A DNA stretch of 14,978 bases from SG8-40 sp035528435. GTDB lineage: Bacteria; Pseudomonadota; Gammaproteobacteria; Burkholderiales; Eutrophovitaceae. Within the stretch, counting starts at the first letter, position 1. Each line of letters begins with the position of its first letter. Positions 6,114 through 13,877 of this stretch are shown here, piece after piece. The stretch is taken from NCBI GenBank assembly GCA_035528435.1, contig DATKYN010000125.1, positions 1 to 14,978 of the forward strand, given 5' to 3'. Position numbers and translations under genes: made by a program. The notes beneath the pieces were generated by a model, which saw only the letters and a list, made by a program, of their open reading frames with translations, was not told where the DNA came from and searched no databases.

Positions 6114-8252
6114 TCAGCCCGCTTTTTCAACCTCGGCAAGCGTTGAAAAGAAAACGGGCCCTCTGCCCATATCTGCTTCGCGCTGGCTGGTCAACGCATT
6201 GACGTTGATGCCATTTTTCATACGAGAGCCCTGCAACTGTTTTGGCGCGCCGACCACTCCGGGCAACAGCCCCTCGACAATGTGCGCGTAGCCAAACGTC
6301 TCGCCCCGATCGTTGTACATACGACAATGGTCACCGGTTTCAATGCCGCGAGCTTTCGCATCGTCCGGGCTGATCTCGATGGTCGGGCGCGACAACATTT
6401 CCTGCAATCGCGGCACGTGCTGAAAGCTGGCGCCAATGAAGTAATGCGTCGCGGCGCTGATCACCTGCAACGGAAAACGCGATACGGCTTCGCTGTTTTC
6501 CAGGCCCTCGGTTTCCGGCAAGTGCGCCGGCATCGGGTCTAGCCCCCGCTTCGCCATCGTCTCGGAATAGATCTCGATCTTGCCGGACGGGGTCGGCCAT
6601 TTTCCCGAGTTCACCCCCTTGCGTCGCGGTGAGTCGACCGCAGCGCGCGCCCAGCCCTGCTTCTCGAGCAGTTCCAGCGTCACACCTTCGAACAGGGGAT
6701 TGAATTCCGGGTCGATGATCTCTTCGAGCATTTCCTCGTCGGTTTGCGAGAAGCACGGCTCGTCGTATCCCATCTTCTGCGCAAGCCGGCGGAACAGTTC
6801 GCCGTTGTCAAGACTCTCGCCCAGCTTGTCGATCGCCGGCTGAGACAGTCCGAAATAGTAGCTGCCGTAGGCCGCCAGCAGGTCCATGCGTTCAAGCGCA
6901 GTGTCCGCAGGCAGCAAGATGTCGGCGTAGTCGGCGCTGTCGGTGAAGAAGGTATCGTGCACCACCGTAAACAGGTCTTCTCGCGCCATTCCCTTGCGTG
7001 CATCTTTGGTATCCGGAACGCAATTCGCAGGGTCCGCATTCCACACGAACAGCGCCCGCACCGGCGGTTGAGTATCGTTCAGGGCCCTGCCCAACTGGAT
7101 CATGTTCAGCGTGCGCGGCGTGCGGCCCGCCAGCAGATCGGTACGCTGGAATTTGCTCATGTCGATCGCGCGCATCTCGCCACCCGAGGACATGCACACC
7201 CCGCCCTTTCCCGCCATGGCGCCGGTGATTGTCGGCAGTAGCTTGATTGCCCGCGTCATCGAACCGCCGTTGTCGTGGCGCTGGATACCCCAGTTCACGC
7301 GAATGAACGACTTTTTCGTCGATGCATACAGCAAAGCCAGTTTCTCGACGTCGGCTGCTGAAACACCGGTGGTTCGTTCAACGAAATCGAGGGTGTAATC
7401 GCCAAGACGCTCGTCGATCAGGCGCTCCCAGCCTACCGTTTGCGCCTTGAGATACTCGACGTCGTGCAAGCCGCGGTCGACAATGACTTTCATCATGCCC
7501 AGCGCCAGCGCCGCATCGGTTCCGGGGCGCGGCTGAATATGCCAGTCGGCAAAGGCGGTGGTACGGGTCACGCGCGGATCGATAGCAATAATCTTTGCAC
7601 CATTGGCACGCGCTTCATTGACGAACGGCATGGCATGCACGCCGGTAGTGACAAGGTTGGTGCCCCACAACAGCACCACTTCCATGCCCGGAAGGTCCTC
7701 GATATTGGCATCACCGACCCGGCCGGTCGTGAACATCTCGGCCGCCGCGCCGGCTGCCGTGCAAATGGTGCGTTCGAGCCGGCAGGCACCCATGCGATTG
7801 AAAAACCGCTCGCCCATGCCGAGGAAGCCAAGCAAACCGAGCGTGCCGGAATACGAGAACGGCAGCACTGCCTCCGGTCCGTCTTCTTCGATAATGCGCG
7901 TGAGCCGTGTGGCGATCTCATCCAGCGCCTCGTCCCAGCTGATGCGCTGCCACTTTGCCCCCGGCCCCTTGGCGCCTACGCGCCGCTGCGGATAGAGCAC
8001 GCGCCGGTCGTTATAGACCAGATCGAGGTAATTATTGACCTTGTTGCACAGATATCCGCGCGTCACGGGATGGCTGGGATCGCCCTTGACCTCGATCGCC
8101 CGGCCGGAGCGGGTATCAACGGTGACGCGCATCGAGCACGCGTCGGGGCAATCGTGCGGGCACGAAACATGGACAGTCTTCAAATGCAGTGCGTCGCGGC
8201 TCTGGGGAGCTGGTTCCATCGTTCTGTCACCATGCAAATCGGGAGTCGACAT
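6114..8252 (-). CDS. Molybdopterin-dependent [4Fe-4S] oxidoreductase (BisC/MopB superfamily)
   Basis: This 712-residue catalytic-subunit-type protein binds bis-MGD. The N-terminal iron-sulfur domain has Cys31, Cys35, Cys39 and Cys69 (CX3CX3CX29C) in VSCPHDCPDACSM and GYLCNK. The molybdopterin domain has WDEALDEIA, FSYSGTLGLLG, a Cys164 in RTICTAAGAAAEM at the place where Mo ligands occur, and the IDPRVTRTTAFADWHIQPRPGTD signature. The C-terminal dinucleotide-binding domain starts near FPLQVISAATHYF and ends with GPVFFSTLAEVEKAG. There is no twin-arginine signal peptide, so it should be cytoplasmic. The ATG at 8252 is preceded by GGGAG five bases upstream; a Met at 8219 is an alternative. No electron-transfer or membrane subunit is adjacent, so substrate and partner are unknown; the subfamily is similar to thiosulfate/polysulfide-reductase-like enzymes, but I would not assign one. 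Confidence 0.92.
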   Translation of the reverse strand: MSTPDLHGDRTMEPAPQSRDALHLKTVHVSCPHDCPDACSMRVTVDTRSGRAIEVKGDPSHPVTRGYLCNKVNNYLDLVYNDRRVLYPQRRVGAKGPGAKWQRISWDEALDEIATRLTRIIEEDGPEAVLPFSYSGTLGLLGFLGMGERFFNRMGACRLERTICTAAGAAAEMFTTGRVGDANIEDLPGMEVVLLWGTNLVTTGVHAMPFVNEARANGAKIIAIDPRVTRTTAFADWHIQPRPGTDAALALGMMKVIVDRGLHDVEYLKAQTVGWERLIDERLGDYTLDFVERTTGVSAADVEKLALLYASTKKSFIRVNWGIQRHDNGGSMTRAIKLLPTITGAMAGKGGVCMSSGGEMRAIDMSKFQRTDLLAGRTPRTLNMIQLGRALNDTQPPVRALFVWNADPANCVPDTKDARKGMAREDLFTVVHDTFFTDSADYADILLPADTALERMDLLAAYGSYYFGLSQPAIDKLGESLDNGELFRRLAQKMGYDEPCFSQTDEEMLEEIIDPEFNPLFEGVTLELLEKQGWARAAVDSPRRKGVNSGKWPTPSGKIEIYSETMAKRGLDPMPAHLPETEGLENSEAVSRFPLQVISAATHYFIGASFQHVPRLQEMLSRPTIEISPDDAKARGIETGDHCRMYNDRGETFGYAHIVEGLLPGVVGAPKQLQGSRMKNGINVNALTSQREADMGRGPVFFSTLAEVEKAG

Positions 8253-8375
8253 TCTACTCCCAGGCGCCCTTCACGGGCGGTGATATTGTCTCTGTGCAAC
8301 GATACCGGCCCACCATGCGACGATACGCCGGACCGCTACGGGACGGGGACGGCAATCCAGCTTGAACAGTCGCTG

Positions 8376-8435
8376 AAACGGAAGCGATTTAGCCGGATTA
8401 AAAAAAACCGGAAATAATTGAACCGGAAACTTTCT
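8376..8435 (+). repeat. Four 15-bp-phased direct repeats in the doxX leader
   Basis: Four units of exactly 15 bases begin at 8376, 8391, 8406 and 8421. Their first nine bases are AAACGGAAG, AGCCGGATT, AACCGGAAA and AACCGGAAA, followed by AT-rich hexamers (CGATTT, AAAAAA, TAATTG, CTTTCT in order, apart from small variation). The CGGA core recurs at constant phase. A fifth 15-base step (8436-8450) contains the ribosome binding site and ends exactly at the doxX ATG. Phased repeats of this kind can be iterated protein-binding sites; function is inferred. Confidence 0.6.
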
Positions 8436-8450
8436 GAATGGAGAAGTGCG

Positions 8451-8930
8451 ATGGAATCAGCGAGTCAACCCCTACTTGCCGCACATGACCGGCTGCAGCA
8501 ACTGGCCAATCATGTTGGCGCCTTATTTGGCATGCTGGGCATCCGTCTGCTGCTCTCCTGGGAATATGGCGAGGCCGGGTTGACGAAATTTCGCGGCGAT
8601 AACTGGTTCGGCAACGTCCACAGCGAATTTCCCATGCCCTTCGACCTGTTGCCGGTAGAACTGAACTGGCTGCTGGCGACCTGGAGCGAACTGCTCGGCG
8701 CCGTTGCCCTCGCCCTCGGCCTGGCCACCCGCTTCTTCGGTATCTCGCTATTTATCCTTACGGTCGTCGCCTGGATAAGTGTCCATTCCGGCAACGGTTA
8801 CAACGTCTGCTACAACGGCTTCAAACTGCCGCTCATATACCTGGTCATGCTGGTGCCCCTGATACTGAGCGGCCCCGGCAAGCTCAGCCTGGACTACTGG
8901 TGGCAAAATCGCCGCGGCAAGACAGGCTGA
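8451..8930 (+). CDS. DoxX-family integral membrane protein
   Basis: This 159-residue protein has four predicted transmembrane helices: about residues 24-40, 72-93, 96-112 and 124-142. It carries the DoxX pattern of an early 'RLLLSWEYGEAGLTKFRG' helix, a W-rich first loop with FPMPFDLLP, an ATWSELLGAVALALGLATRF helix pair, and an LSGPGKLSLD end. DoxX-like proteins are inner-membrane proteins with varied redox or membrane-associated roles; some are linked to copper-related RiPP loci, but no such precursor gene is here. The ATG at 8451 is preceded by GGAG with a 7-base spacer, better than a TTG at 8418 in the same frame. The gene is divergent from the oxidoreductase gene and its leader carries the phased 15-bp repeats. 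It is convergent with the EF-hand gene. Confidence 0.88.
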   Translation: MESASQPLLAAHDRLQQLANHVGALFGMLGIRLLLSWEYGEAGLTKFRGDNWFGNVHSEFPMPFDLLPVELNWLLATWSELLGAVALALGLATRFFGISLFILTVVAWISVHSGNGYNVCYNGFKLPLIYLVMLVPLILSGPGKLSLDYWWQNRRGKTG

Positions 8931-8968
8931 TCGCGAGGCCGGACGCAGCAAGCTAACTGACCGAACAA

Positions 8969-9247
8969 CTACAGACTGATCAACAAAATCTCGAACTCGC
9001 CGAGATCCAGCTTGCCGTTGTGATCGACGTCCGCGCGCTCGAACCCGCACAGCAGCGAAGGGTCTTCGGCGCGGATTTCGGGGCGGCTCAGAAATCCGTC
9101 CCGGTTCGCATCTGCCTTGACCAGCATCGGCCGTACTTCTTCACGCACATAAAACCCGGCGCTGGCTGGCTGGGTGAACGTCAATGCCACCACAAACGCG
9201 ATCAATGACGCGAGAAAAAACCGCTTTGCGGATAGTGAATTACTCAT
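8969..9247 (-). CDS. Small exported EF-hand calcium-binding protein
   Basis: This 92-residue protein starts with a Sec signal peptide (residues 1-30, basic SAKR, hydrophobic core, ending PASA). The mature part of ~62 residues contains two EF-hand loops: DANRDGFLSRPE (residues 46-57) and DVDHNGKLDLGE (residues 73-84). Both keep acidic or polar ligands at positions 1, 3, 5, 9 and a Glu at position 12, so calcium binding is expected. A single Cys lies between them. The likely location is the periplasm or cell exterior. A purine-rich GGGGGG upstream can serve as ribosome binding site. It is a stand-alone gene between doxX (convergent) and the VOC gene (divergent); partner unknown. Confidence 0.85.
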   Translation of the reverse strand: MSNSLSAKRFFLASLIAFVVALTFTQPASAGFYVREEVRPMLVKADANRDGFLSRPEIRAEDPSLLCGFERADVDHNGKLDLGEFEILLISL

Positions 9248-9481
9248 GTCTGGTTACCCCCCGAAGTCAGATTCTTGTTGACAGTATGCCCCCTAACGTT
9301 CACCGCGGGTTTCGGCTGACATCGAACGCAGATTATATTGCCCCCCGCTTCTGCAGTAACATCGAATTCTGATGCTTGTCGCGGTTCAGGCTACACCCGT
9401 TGCACAGCGCACTCGCTGCTCGCCCGTACCGGTCAACCCGGCAAGAAACCGCGAAAACCGACAACCAAAGGAGGAACGAAT

Positions 9482-9970
9482 ATGGAGATCAAGGGGCTGC
9501 ATCATCACGCGGTGCGTTGCCGCGATGCCGGAGAAACCCGCAAGTTCTACGAGGACTTTCTGGGCCTGCCACTGGTCGGCGCGCTGGAAATCAACGAAAC
9601 CAAGAGCGGGCGCGAGACACGGACACTCCACACCTTCTATCGCATGGCCGACGGATCGCATCTCGCTTTTTTCGAGGCACCGGACATGCCATTCGACTTC
9701 AAGGAACAGCACGACTTCGACCTGCACACGGCGCTGGAAGTCGACGAAAAAACCATGCACGCCATGATGAAAAAAGGCAAGGAAGCCGGCATCGAAACGC
9801 GCGGCGTCAGCGACCACGGATTCATTCACTCCATCTATTTTCGCGATCCAAACGGCTATGTCGTGGAATTGTCCTGCAAGCAGCCGGGGCACGATGAGGC
9901 GATGGACCCGAAAACCAACGGCGCGCGGGATATTCTGGATCGCTGGGAGGCGGCGAAGACCCGGGGCTAG
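9482..9970 (+). CDS. VOC-superfamily (glyoxalase/dioxygenase-fold) protein
   Basis: This 162-residue protein contains two beta-alpha-beta-beta-beta modules of the vicinal-oxygen-chelate fold. Module one runs from IKGLHHHAVRCRD to SHLAFFEAPD, module two from HDFDLHTALEVDE to DPNGYVVELSC. Candidate metal ligands are His8 (or a neighbour in HHH), the FFE65 glutamate, His116 in IHSIYFRDPNG and Glu129 in VVELS. The start is fixed by AAGGAGG at 9468-9474, seven bases before the ATG, which is close to ideal; the longer open frame upstream is not needed. The C-terminal ~28 residues are an extra acidic/basic helix outside the fold. Family members include lyases, dioxygenases and binding proteins. The substrate is not inferable from context. 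Confidence 0.88.
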   Translation: MEIKGLHHHAVRCRDAGETRKFYEDFLGLPLVGALEINETKSGRETRTLHTFYRMADGSHLAFFEAPDMPFDFKEQHDFDLHTALEVDEKTMHAMMKKGKEAGIETRGVSDHGFIHSIYFRDPNGYVVELSCKQPGHDEAMDPKTNGARDILDRWEAAKTRG

Positions 9971-9994
9971 ATTGCCGCTTGCACAGCGGGGGAC

Positions 9995-10636
9995 TTACCC
10001 GCCAGCCTTGTTGCCGTTCGCCGGTTTTGTGTCAGCCGGTTTGGTATCAATCAGCGGCTTCACATGTTCGGGAAATTCGAGCCGCTTGCGGTTGGCCTCG
10101 ATTTCCTGCAGCGGCGTGACCTCGCGCATGGTGGAGAGGCTGCGCACCGCAAGCTCCTGATAGGTCTGCGTGCCCGCCACCTTCCAATGCATTTCCTGTT
10201 CACTCAGCGGACGGACCACCTTGGCCGGCACACCGGCGACGAGCACCCTGGGTGGCACCGCCATGCCGGCCTTGACGAAGGCACTGGCCGCGACAATCGC
10301 CGACTCGCCGACACTGGCGTTATCCATGATGACCGCATTCATGCCGACCAGCGCATTGCGCCCGATGCGGCAACCGTGCAGAACCGCGCCGTGACCGATA
10401 TGGCCGTCGCGCTCGACCACGGTATCGGTGCCGGGAAAACCGTGCATCACGCAGGTATCCTGAACATTGGAACCGGCCTCCAGAACCAGTCGGCCAAAAT
10501 CGCCGCGCAGACTGCACACCGGCCCGATATAACAACCGGCGCCGACGATCACATCGCCAATCAATATCGCGCTCGGATGCACAAAGGCCGTGGCATCGAC
10601 CACGGGGCGAAGACCGTCAATTTCGTAGCAAGGCAT
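9995..10636 (-). CDS. paaY: PaaY/CaiE-like gamma-carbonic-anhydrase-fold protein
   Basis: This 213-residue left-handed beta-helix hexapeptide-repeat protein is closely similar along its length to PaaY/CaiE. It opens with GLRPVVDATAFVHPSAILIG and continues with GPVCSLRGDFGRL, a VMHGF His65, GHIGHGAVLHGC (His82, His87) and ALVGMNAVIMD. The three histidines match the metal triad of gamma-class carbonic anhydrases. PaaY is described as a thioesterase that relieves dead-end CoA products in phenylacetate degradation. The C-terminus has an odd Lys/Pro/Ala-rich tail with a repeated DTKPA. I chose the ATG at 10636 because it aligns with the family; a TTG at 10678 falls inside a leader stem-loop. It is divergent from paaG. 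CaiE-type function in carnitine metabolism is the alternative. Confidence 0.85.
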   Translation of the reverse strand: MPCYEIDGLRPVVDATAFVHPSAILIGDVIVGAGCYIGPVCSLRGDFGRLVLEAGSNVQDTCVMHGFPGTDTVVERDGHIGHGAVLHGCRIGRNALVGMNAVIMDNASVGESAIVAASAFVKAGMAVPPRVLVAGVPAKVVRPLSEQEMHWKVAGTQTYQELAVRSLSTMREVTPLQEIEANRKRLEFPEHVKPLIDTKPADTKPANGNKAGG

Positions 10637-10670
10637 TTGTTGATTTGGCGTTGGCTGAAGAAAATATACG

Positions 10671-10699
10671 GCGGGCAAAGGGTTCAGCCCTTCGCCCGC
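10671..10699 (-). promoter_or_regulatory. Strong stem-loop in the paaY 5' leader
   Basis: Bases 10671-10682 and 10688-10699 form a 12-bp stem around a 5-base loop. In the minus-strand transcript the single irregular pair is a G-U wobble, so the stem is continuous; in the plus-strand RNA it would be an A-C mismatch. It is followed by GTATATTTTCTT, a modest U-run. It would sit at or just after the 5' end if the TATAAT at 10715-10710 is the -10. A 5' stabilising hairpin or an attenuator are both possible. Confidence 0.5.
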
Positions 10700-10709
10700 T
10701 CAAGTGTCG

Positions 10710-10715
10710 ATTATA
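10710..10715 (-). promoter_or_regulatory. Candidate -10 box for paaY
   Basis: The minus strand reads a consensus TATAAT at 10715-10710. No good -35 hexamer lies at the right distance, so an activator-dependent promoter, or chance, are both possible. It would place the start of transcription near 10703, about 67 bases before the paaY ATG. Confidence 0.35.
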
Positions 10716-10790
10716 GTATTCGTCTCACGCTGATCGCTCCAGCGCATTACGGATATCTCCACAAACCGCCAGCAAAATGCCGAACCCACA

Positions 10791-11588
10791 ATGAACGAAG
10801 CCTTTGAACAAATCCGCCTGCACATCGCCGACGCTGTCGCCACCGTCACCCTGAACCGCCCCGAGCGGCTCAACAGCTTCACTGCACAGATGCACGAAGA
10901 ACTGCGCCGGGCGCTCACGATCATTCGTGATGACGATGCAATCCGCGTGATGATCCTCACCGGTGCCGGGCGCGCATTCTGCGCCGGTCAGGATCTTGGC
11001 GAGCGAAAACGCAATGCTGGCGGTGAGAAACCGGACCTCGGCGCCTCGCTCGAATCCAGGTACCACCCGCTTGTTCTGTCGCTGCGCTCACTCGAAAAAC
11101 CGGTCATCGGCGCCGTCAACGGTGTCGCGGCCGGCGCTGGCGCCAGTATCGCCCTCGCCTGCGATCTGGTCGTCGCCGCGCAATCTGCGAGCTTTATTCA
11201 GGCGTTCAGCAAACTCGGGCTGGTGCCCGATGCCGGCGGAACGTTCTTCCTCACCCGCAGCCTCGGCACACCGCGCGCCATGGGCCTGGCGCTCCTTGGC
11301 GAGCGGCTTCCCGCGCAACAGGCGCAGGACTGGGGCTTGATCTGGCGCTGCGTTGAAGACGATCAACTGCTGCCGGTTGTCACCGAACTCGGCTCGAAAC
11401 TCGCAAACGGACCGACCAGGGGCTACGCCCGAACCAAGCAGGCGATTCATGCTGCCGAGCGACAGGCGCTCGAACAACAGCTCGCCACCGAATCGGCATT
11501 CCAGCGCGAACTCGGGCGAACCGCCGACTATGCCGAAGGCGTTGCGGCGTTCACGGAAAAACGCCAGGCGCGATTCACCGGCCGATAA
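10791..11588 (+). CDS. paaG: 1,2-epoxyphenylacetyl-CoA isomerase / enoyl-CoA hydratase family (PaaG-like)
   Basis: This 265-residue crotonase-fold protein matches PaaG in length and motifs. The oxyanion-hole loops are RAFCAGQDLGERKR (residues 61-74) and NGVAAGAGASIALACD (110-125). The PaaG-type acid is Asp147 in KLGLVPDAGGTFFLTR. SLESRYHPLVLSLRSLEKPVIGAVNG, ALLGERLPAQQAQDWGLIWR and the C-terminal DYAEGVAAFTEKRQARFTGR are characteristic. The known role is isomerisation of the ring-1,2-epoxide to oxepin-CoA in aerobic phenylacetate catabolism, in the cytosol. The divergent paaY supports this, although no paaABCDE, paaZ or paaK gene is in view. No clear Shine-Dalgarno precedes the ATG. Confidence 0.88.
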   Translation: MNEAFEQIRLHIADAVATVTLNRPERLNSFTAQMHEELRRALTIIRDDDAIRVMILTGAGRAFCAGQDLGERKRNAGGEKPDLGASLESRYHPLVLSLRSLEKPVIGAVNGVAAGAGASIALACDLVVAAQSASFIQAFSKLGLVPDAGGTFFLTRSLGTPRAMGLALLGERLPAQQAQDWGLIWRCVEDDQLLPVVTELGSKLANGPTRGYARTKQAIHAAERQALEQQLATESAFQRELGRTADYAEGVAAFTEKRQARFTGR

Positions 11589-11759
11589 CGGACAGCACCA
11601 GTTTGCACAGGCGAAACACAAAACGGGCAGCAGCGCGGCGCCCGAAACCCTCGACGGAAACCAAACACCGTAATCCGGGTCACAACTTGCACGCTCTGGC
11701 CCTGTGGCTCAGACTGCGCGCTTTCCATCATCCTGCGGCCTGCTGAAAGATACCCACTC

Positions 11760-13844
11760 ATGAGAACAATTCATCACCTCCTTGTCCTGCTGGCCCTCAT
11801 AGTGGCTGTTTCACCCGCACATGCCGAGCTGACACGCATCGAGATCGAAAAACGCGAGATCGTCGCCAACGGACAATCGTTCGGTGATGCCGGCGCCTAC
11901 GAAAAACTCACCGGCCGTGCCTATTTCGAAATCGATCCCGAGCACAAACGCAACAAGATCATTACCGACCTAAAGCGCGCACCAGTCAATTTCAACGGAC
12001 GTGTCGAATTTTCCGCCGACATGGTGATACTGAAGCCGGTCGATATGGATAAAGGCAGCAACACGCTGTTCTTTGAAGTCAACAACCGGGGCCGCAAGAT
12101 TTCATTTGGCCGCATGCACGACACCCCTTCCAGCGCGAATCACAACGATCCGATGGCGCCGGAAGATTTCGGCAACGGTTTCCTGATGCGCCGCGGCCAC
12201 GTCATGGCATGGATTGGCTGGGGTGCTGACATCCAGCCCGGCGACGATCGCCTGACGGTCGATTTTCCGCTGGCGACAAAAGACGACAAACCCGTCAACG
12301 GATACATTATCACTGAGTTCTCCGACCGTAATTTCGGCGGCGGCAATCCGACCTCGCTGCCGCTGTCAGGCGGCGCCGCCTTCAAATCGTACCCGGCGGT
12401 CTCGACTGATAAAGCAGAAACAAAGGCGCAGCTCTTCATGCTTGCCAGTGATTCGCCCGATCCGAGCGGCCCGGAGATACCCCGTGGCGCACAGGTACCC
12501 GACGAAGACTGGGCGTTCGCCGATTGTCCCGACGGCTGGCCCGGCACGCCATCGGTGAGCCACATCTGTGTCAAAGGCGGCTTTCTGAACAACCGCAACT
12601 ATCACCTGCTCTATATCGCCACCAACGCCCCGGTGATGGCCCTTGGCTATGCCACCACACGCGACTTCATTTCGTTTTTGCGCAACGGCGAGAAAGACAG
12701 CGCCGGCAACGCGAACCCGGTGCCGGGACTGACGCATACGCTCTGCCAGGGCATTTCTTCCAGCGGCATGTACCTGCGTGACTTCACCTACCAGGGCTTC
12801 AACGTGGACGAAGCCAACCGCAAGGTCTGCGACGGCATGCATATCCACGTCGCCGGCGCGCACAAGCTGTATCTGAATTACCGATTCGCCCAGCCCAACC
12901 CCTACTCGCAGCAACATCGTGAGCGCTACGTGCCGGATGTCAATTTCCCGCGCCAGTATTCCGTGCGGGTGAATCCGTTCCTGCGCTTTCCGGACGGCAT
13001 CCTCAAACGCCCGGCGTACGACCCGAAGGTCATACACACCGACACCTCCAACGAATACTGGCAGTTCCGCGCGTCACTCACCGGCGCCAGCGAAGGCGCG
13101 ACGATGGACTTCAGCGAATCCAGCAAGGTGCGCCGCTATTTGTTGTCGAGTCTCCAGCACGGCGGCTACAAGGGTGACGCACCCCATCGCGGAATCGACA
13201 ACCGTCAGTGCGTGAATCTCTCCAACCCGGTCCATTCCGGCCCATTACTGCGCGCGCTGGTGGTGTCGCTCGAACAGTGGGTGAAAGACGACGTCGAGCC
13301 GCCGGAGATGCGCGTACCACGCATTGGCGAACAGACGCTTGTCGAGCCCGACGGCTTGCTGTTGCCGGCTATTCCAGGTCTCGAGTACACAGGGTTGCAC
13401 AACGGCTCGGGCGATCGCGATTTCGGGCCGCGAGTTCGATTCAATCGCGGCGTTGTCGATCTGTTATTGCCCGAAGTGATCGCAAGGCACAAGGTCACCG
13501 TTCCCCAGGTCGATCACATCGGCAACGAAATCGCCGGCATTCGCCACCCGTTCGTGGAAGCACCGACGGCAACGCTGCTCGGCTGGAACACGCGCACCCG
13601 CGAATTCGGCGGGCCGGACCTGTGCGACCTGCTCGGCTCGATGATTCCACTGCCGCAAACGAAAGCTGAAGCCGACGCCAGCAACGACCCCCGCCCGTCA
13701 CTCGAAGAACTCTACGGCGACCACGCCGGATACGTTGCAAAGGTAACCGAAGCCGCCAACAAGCTGCAGCAGGACAGACTGTTGTTGCCCGAAGACGTCG
13801 CGCGGATCATTGCCGAAGCCGAAGCCTCGAACGTACTGAGATAA
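11760..13844 (+). CDS. Exported alpha/beta hydrolase domain-containing protein (large, PF20091-like)
   Basis: This 694-residue protein starts with a Sec signal peptide (residues 1-22, ending AHA). The body resembles a family of large alpha/beta hydrolase domain proteins of unknown substrate. It opens with 'ELTRIEIEKREIVANGQSFGDAGAYEKLTGRAYFEID' type beta-structure (described, not quoted in full) and has FFEVNNRGRK, an LMRRGHVMAWIGWGAD segment, and GISSSGMYLRDFTYQGFN at about residue 331. The last is the likely nucleophile region, with Ser333 or Ser335. HVAGAHK follows shortly after. The C-terminal region has LGWNTRTREFGGPDLCDLLGSMIPLP. The assignment rests on the SxSGxxLRDF-type motif and on overall length, from memory of the family. 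It lies ~170 bases after paaG with no evident promoter. It is convergent with the integrase remnant. Confidence 0.78.
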   Translation: MRTIHHLLVLLALIVAVSPAHAELTRIEIEKREIVANGQSFGDAGAYEKLTGRAYFEIDPEHKRNKIITDLKRAPVNFNGRVEFSADMVILKPVDMDKGSNTLFFEVNNRGRKISFGRMHDTPSSANHNDPMAPEDFGNGFLMRRGHVMAWIGWGADIQPGDDRLTVDFPLATKDDKPVNGYIITEFSDRNFGGGNPTSLPLSGGAAFKSYPAVSTDKAETKAQLFMLASDSPDPSGPEIPRGAQVPDEDWAFADCPDGWPGTPSVSHICVKGGFLNNRNYHLLYIATNAPVMALGYATTRDFISFLRNGEKDSAGNANPVPGLTHTLCQGISSSGMYLRDFTYQGFNVDEANRKVCDGMHIHVAGAHKLYLNYRFAQPNPYSQQHRERYVPDVNFPRQYSVRVNPFLRFPDGILKRPAYDPKVIHTDTSNEYWQFRASLTGASEGATMDFSESSKVRRYLLSSLQHGGYKGDAPHRGIDNRQCVNLSNPVHSGPLLRALVVSLEQWVKDDVEPPEMRVPRIGEQTLVEPDGLLLPAIPGLEYTGLHNGSGDRDFGPRVRFNRGVVDLLLPEVIARHKVTVPQVDHIGNEIAGIRHPFVEAPTATLLGWNTRTREFGGPDLCDLLGSMIPLPQTKAEADASNDPRPSLEELYGDHAGYVAKVTEAANKLQQDRLLLPEDVARIIAEAEASNVLR

Positions 13845-13877
13845 TCGCAAAAGCAGGCTCCCCCGTGCGCCCTCCCC

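Noticed and set aside
8264..8280. Small GC hairpin (CGCCC-TTCAC-GGGCG) upstream of the molybdoenzyme start
   Set aside because: Only five base pairs in GC-rich DNA, with no T-run; not distinguishable from chance.
7440..8417. Long plus-strand open frame of 325 codons opposite the molybdoenzyme gene
   Set aside because: It is antisense to a clearly conserved protein, has no domain character and is explained by codon bias of the real gene.
8931..8968. Possible bidirectional terminator between convergent doxX and EF-hand genes
   Set aside because: No stem-loop followed by a T-run on either strand.
10728..10744. CGCTG-N7-CAGCG inverted repeat between paaY and paaG as an operator
   Set aside because: Five-base arms are short and do not match a regulator site I can name; common by chance in this composition.
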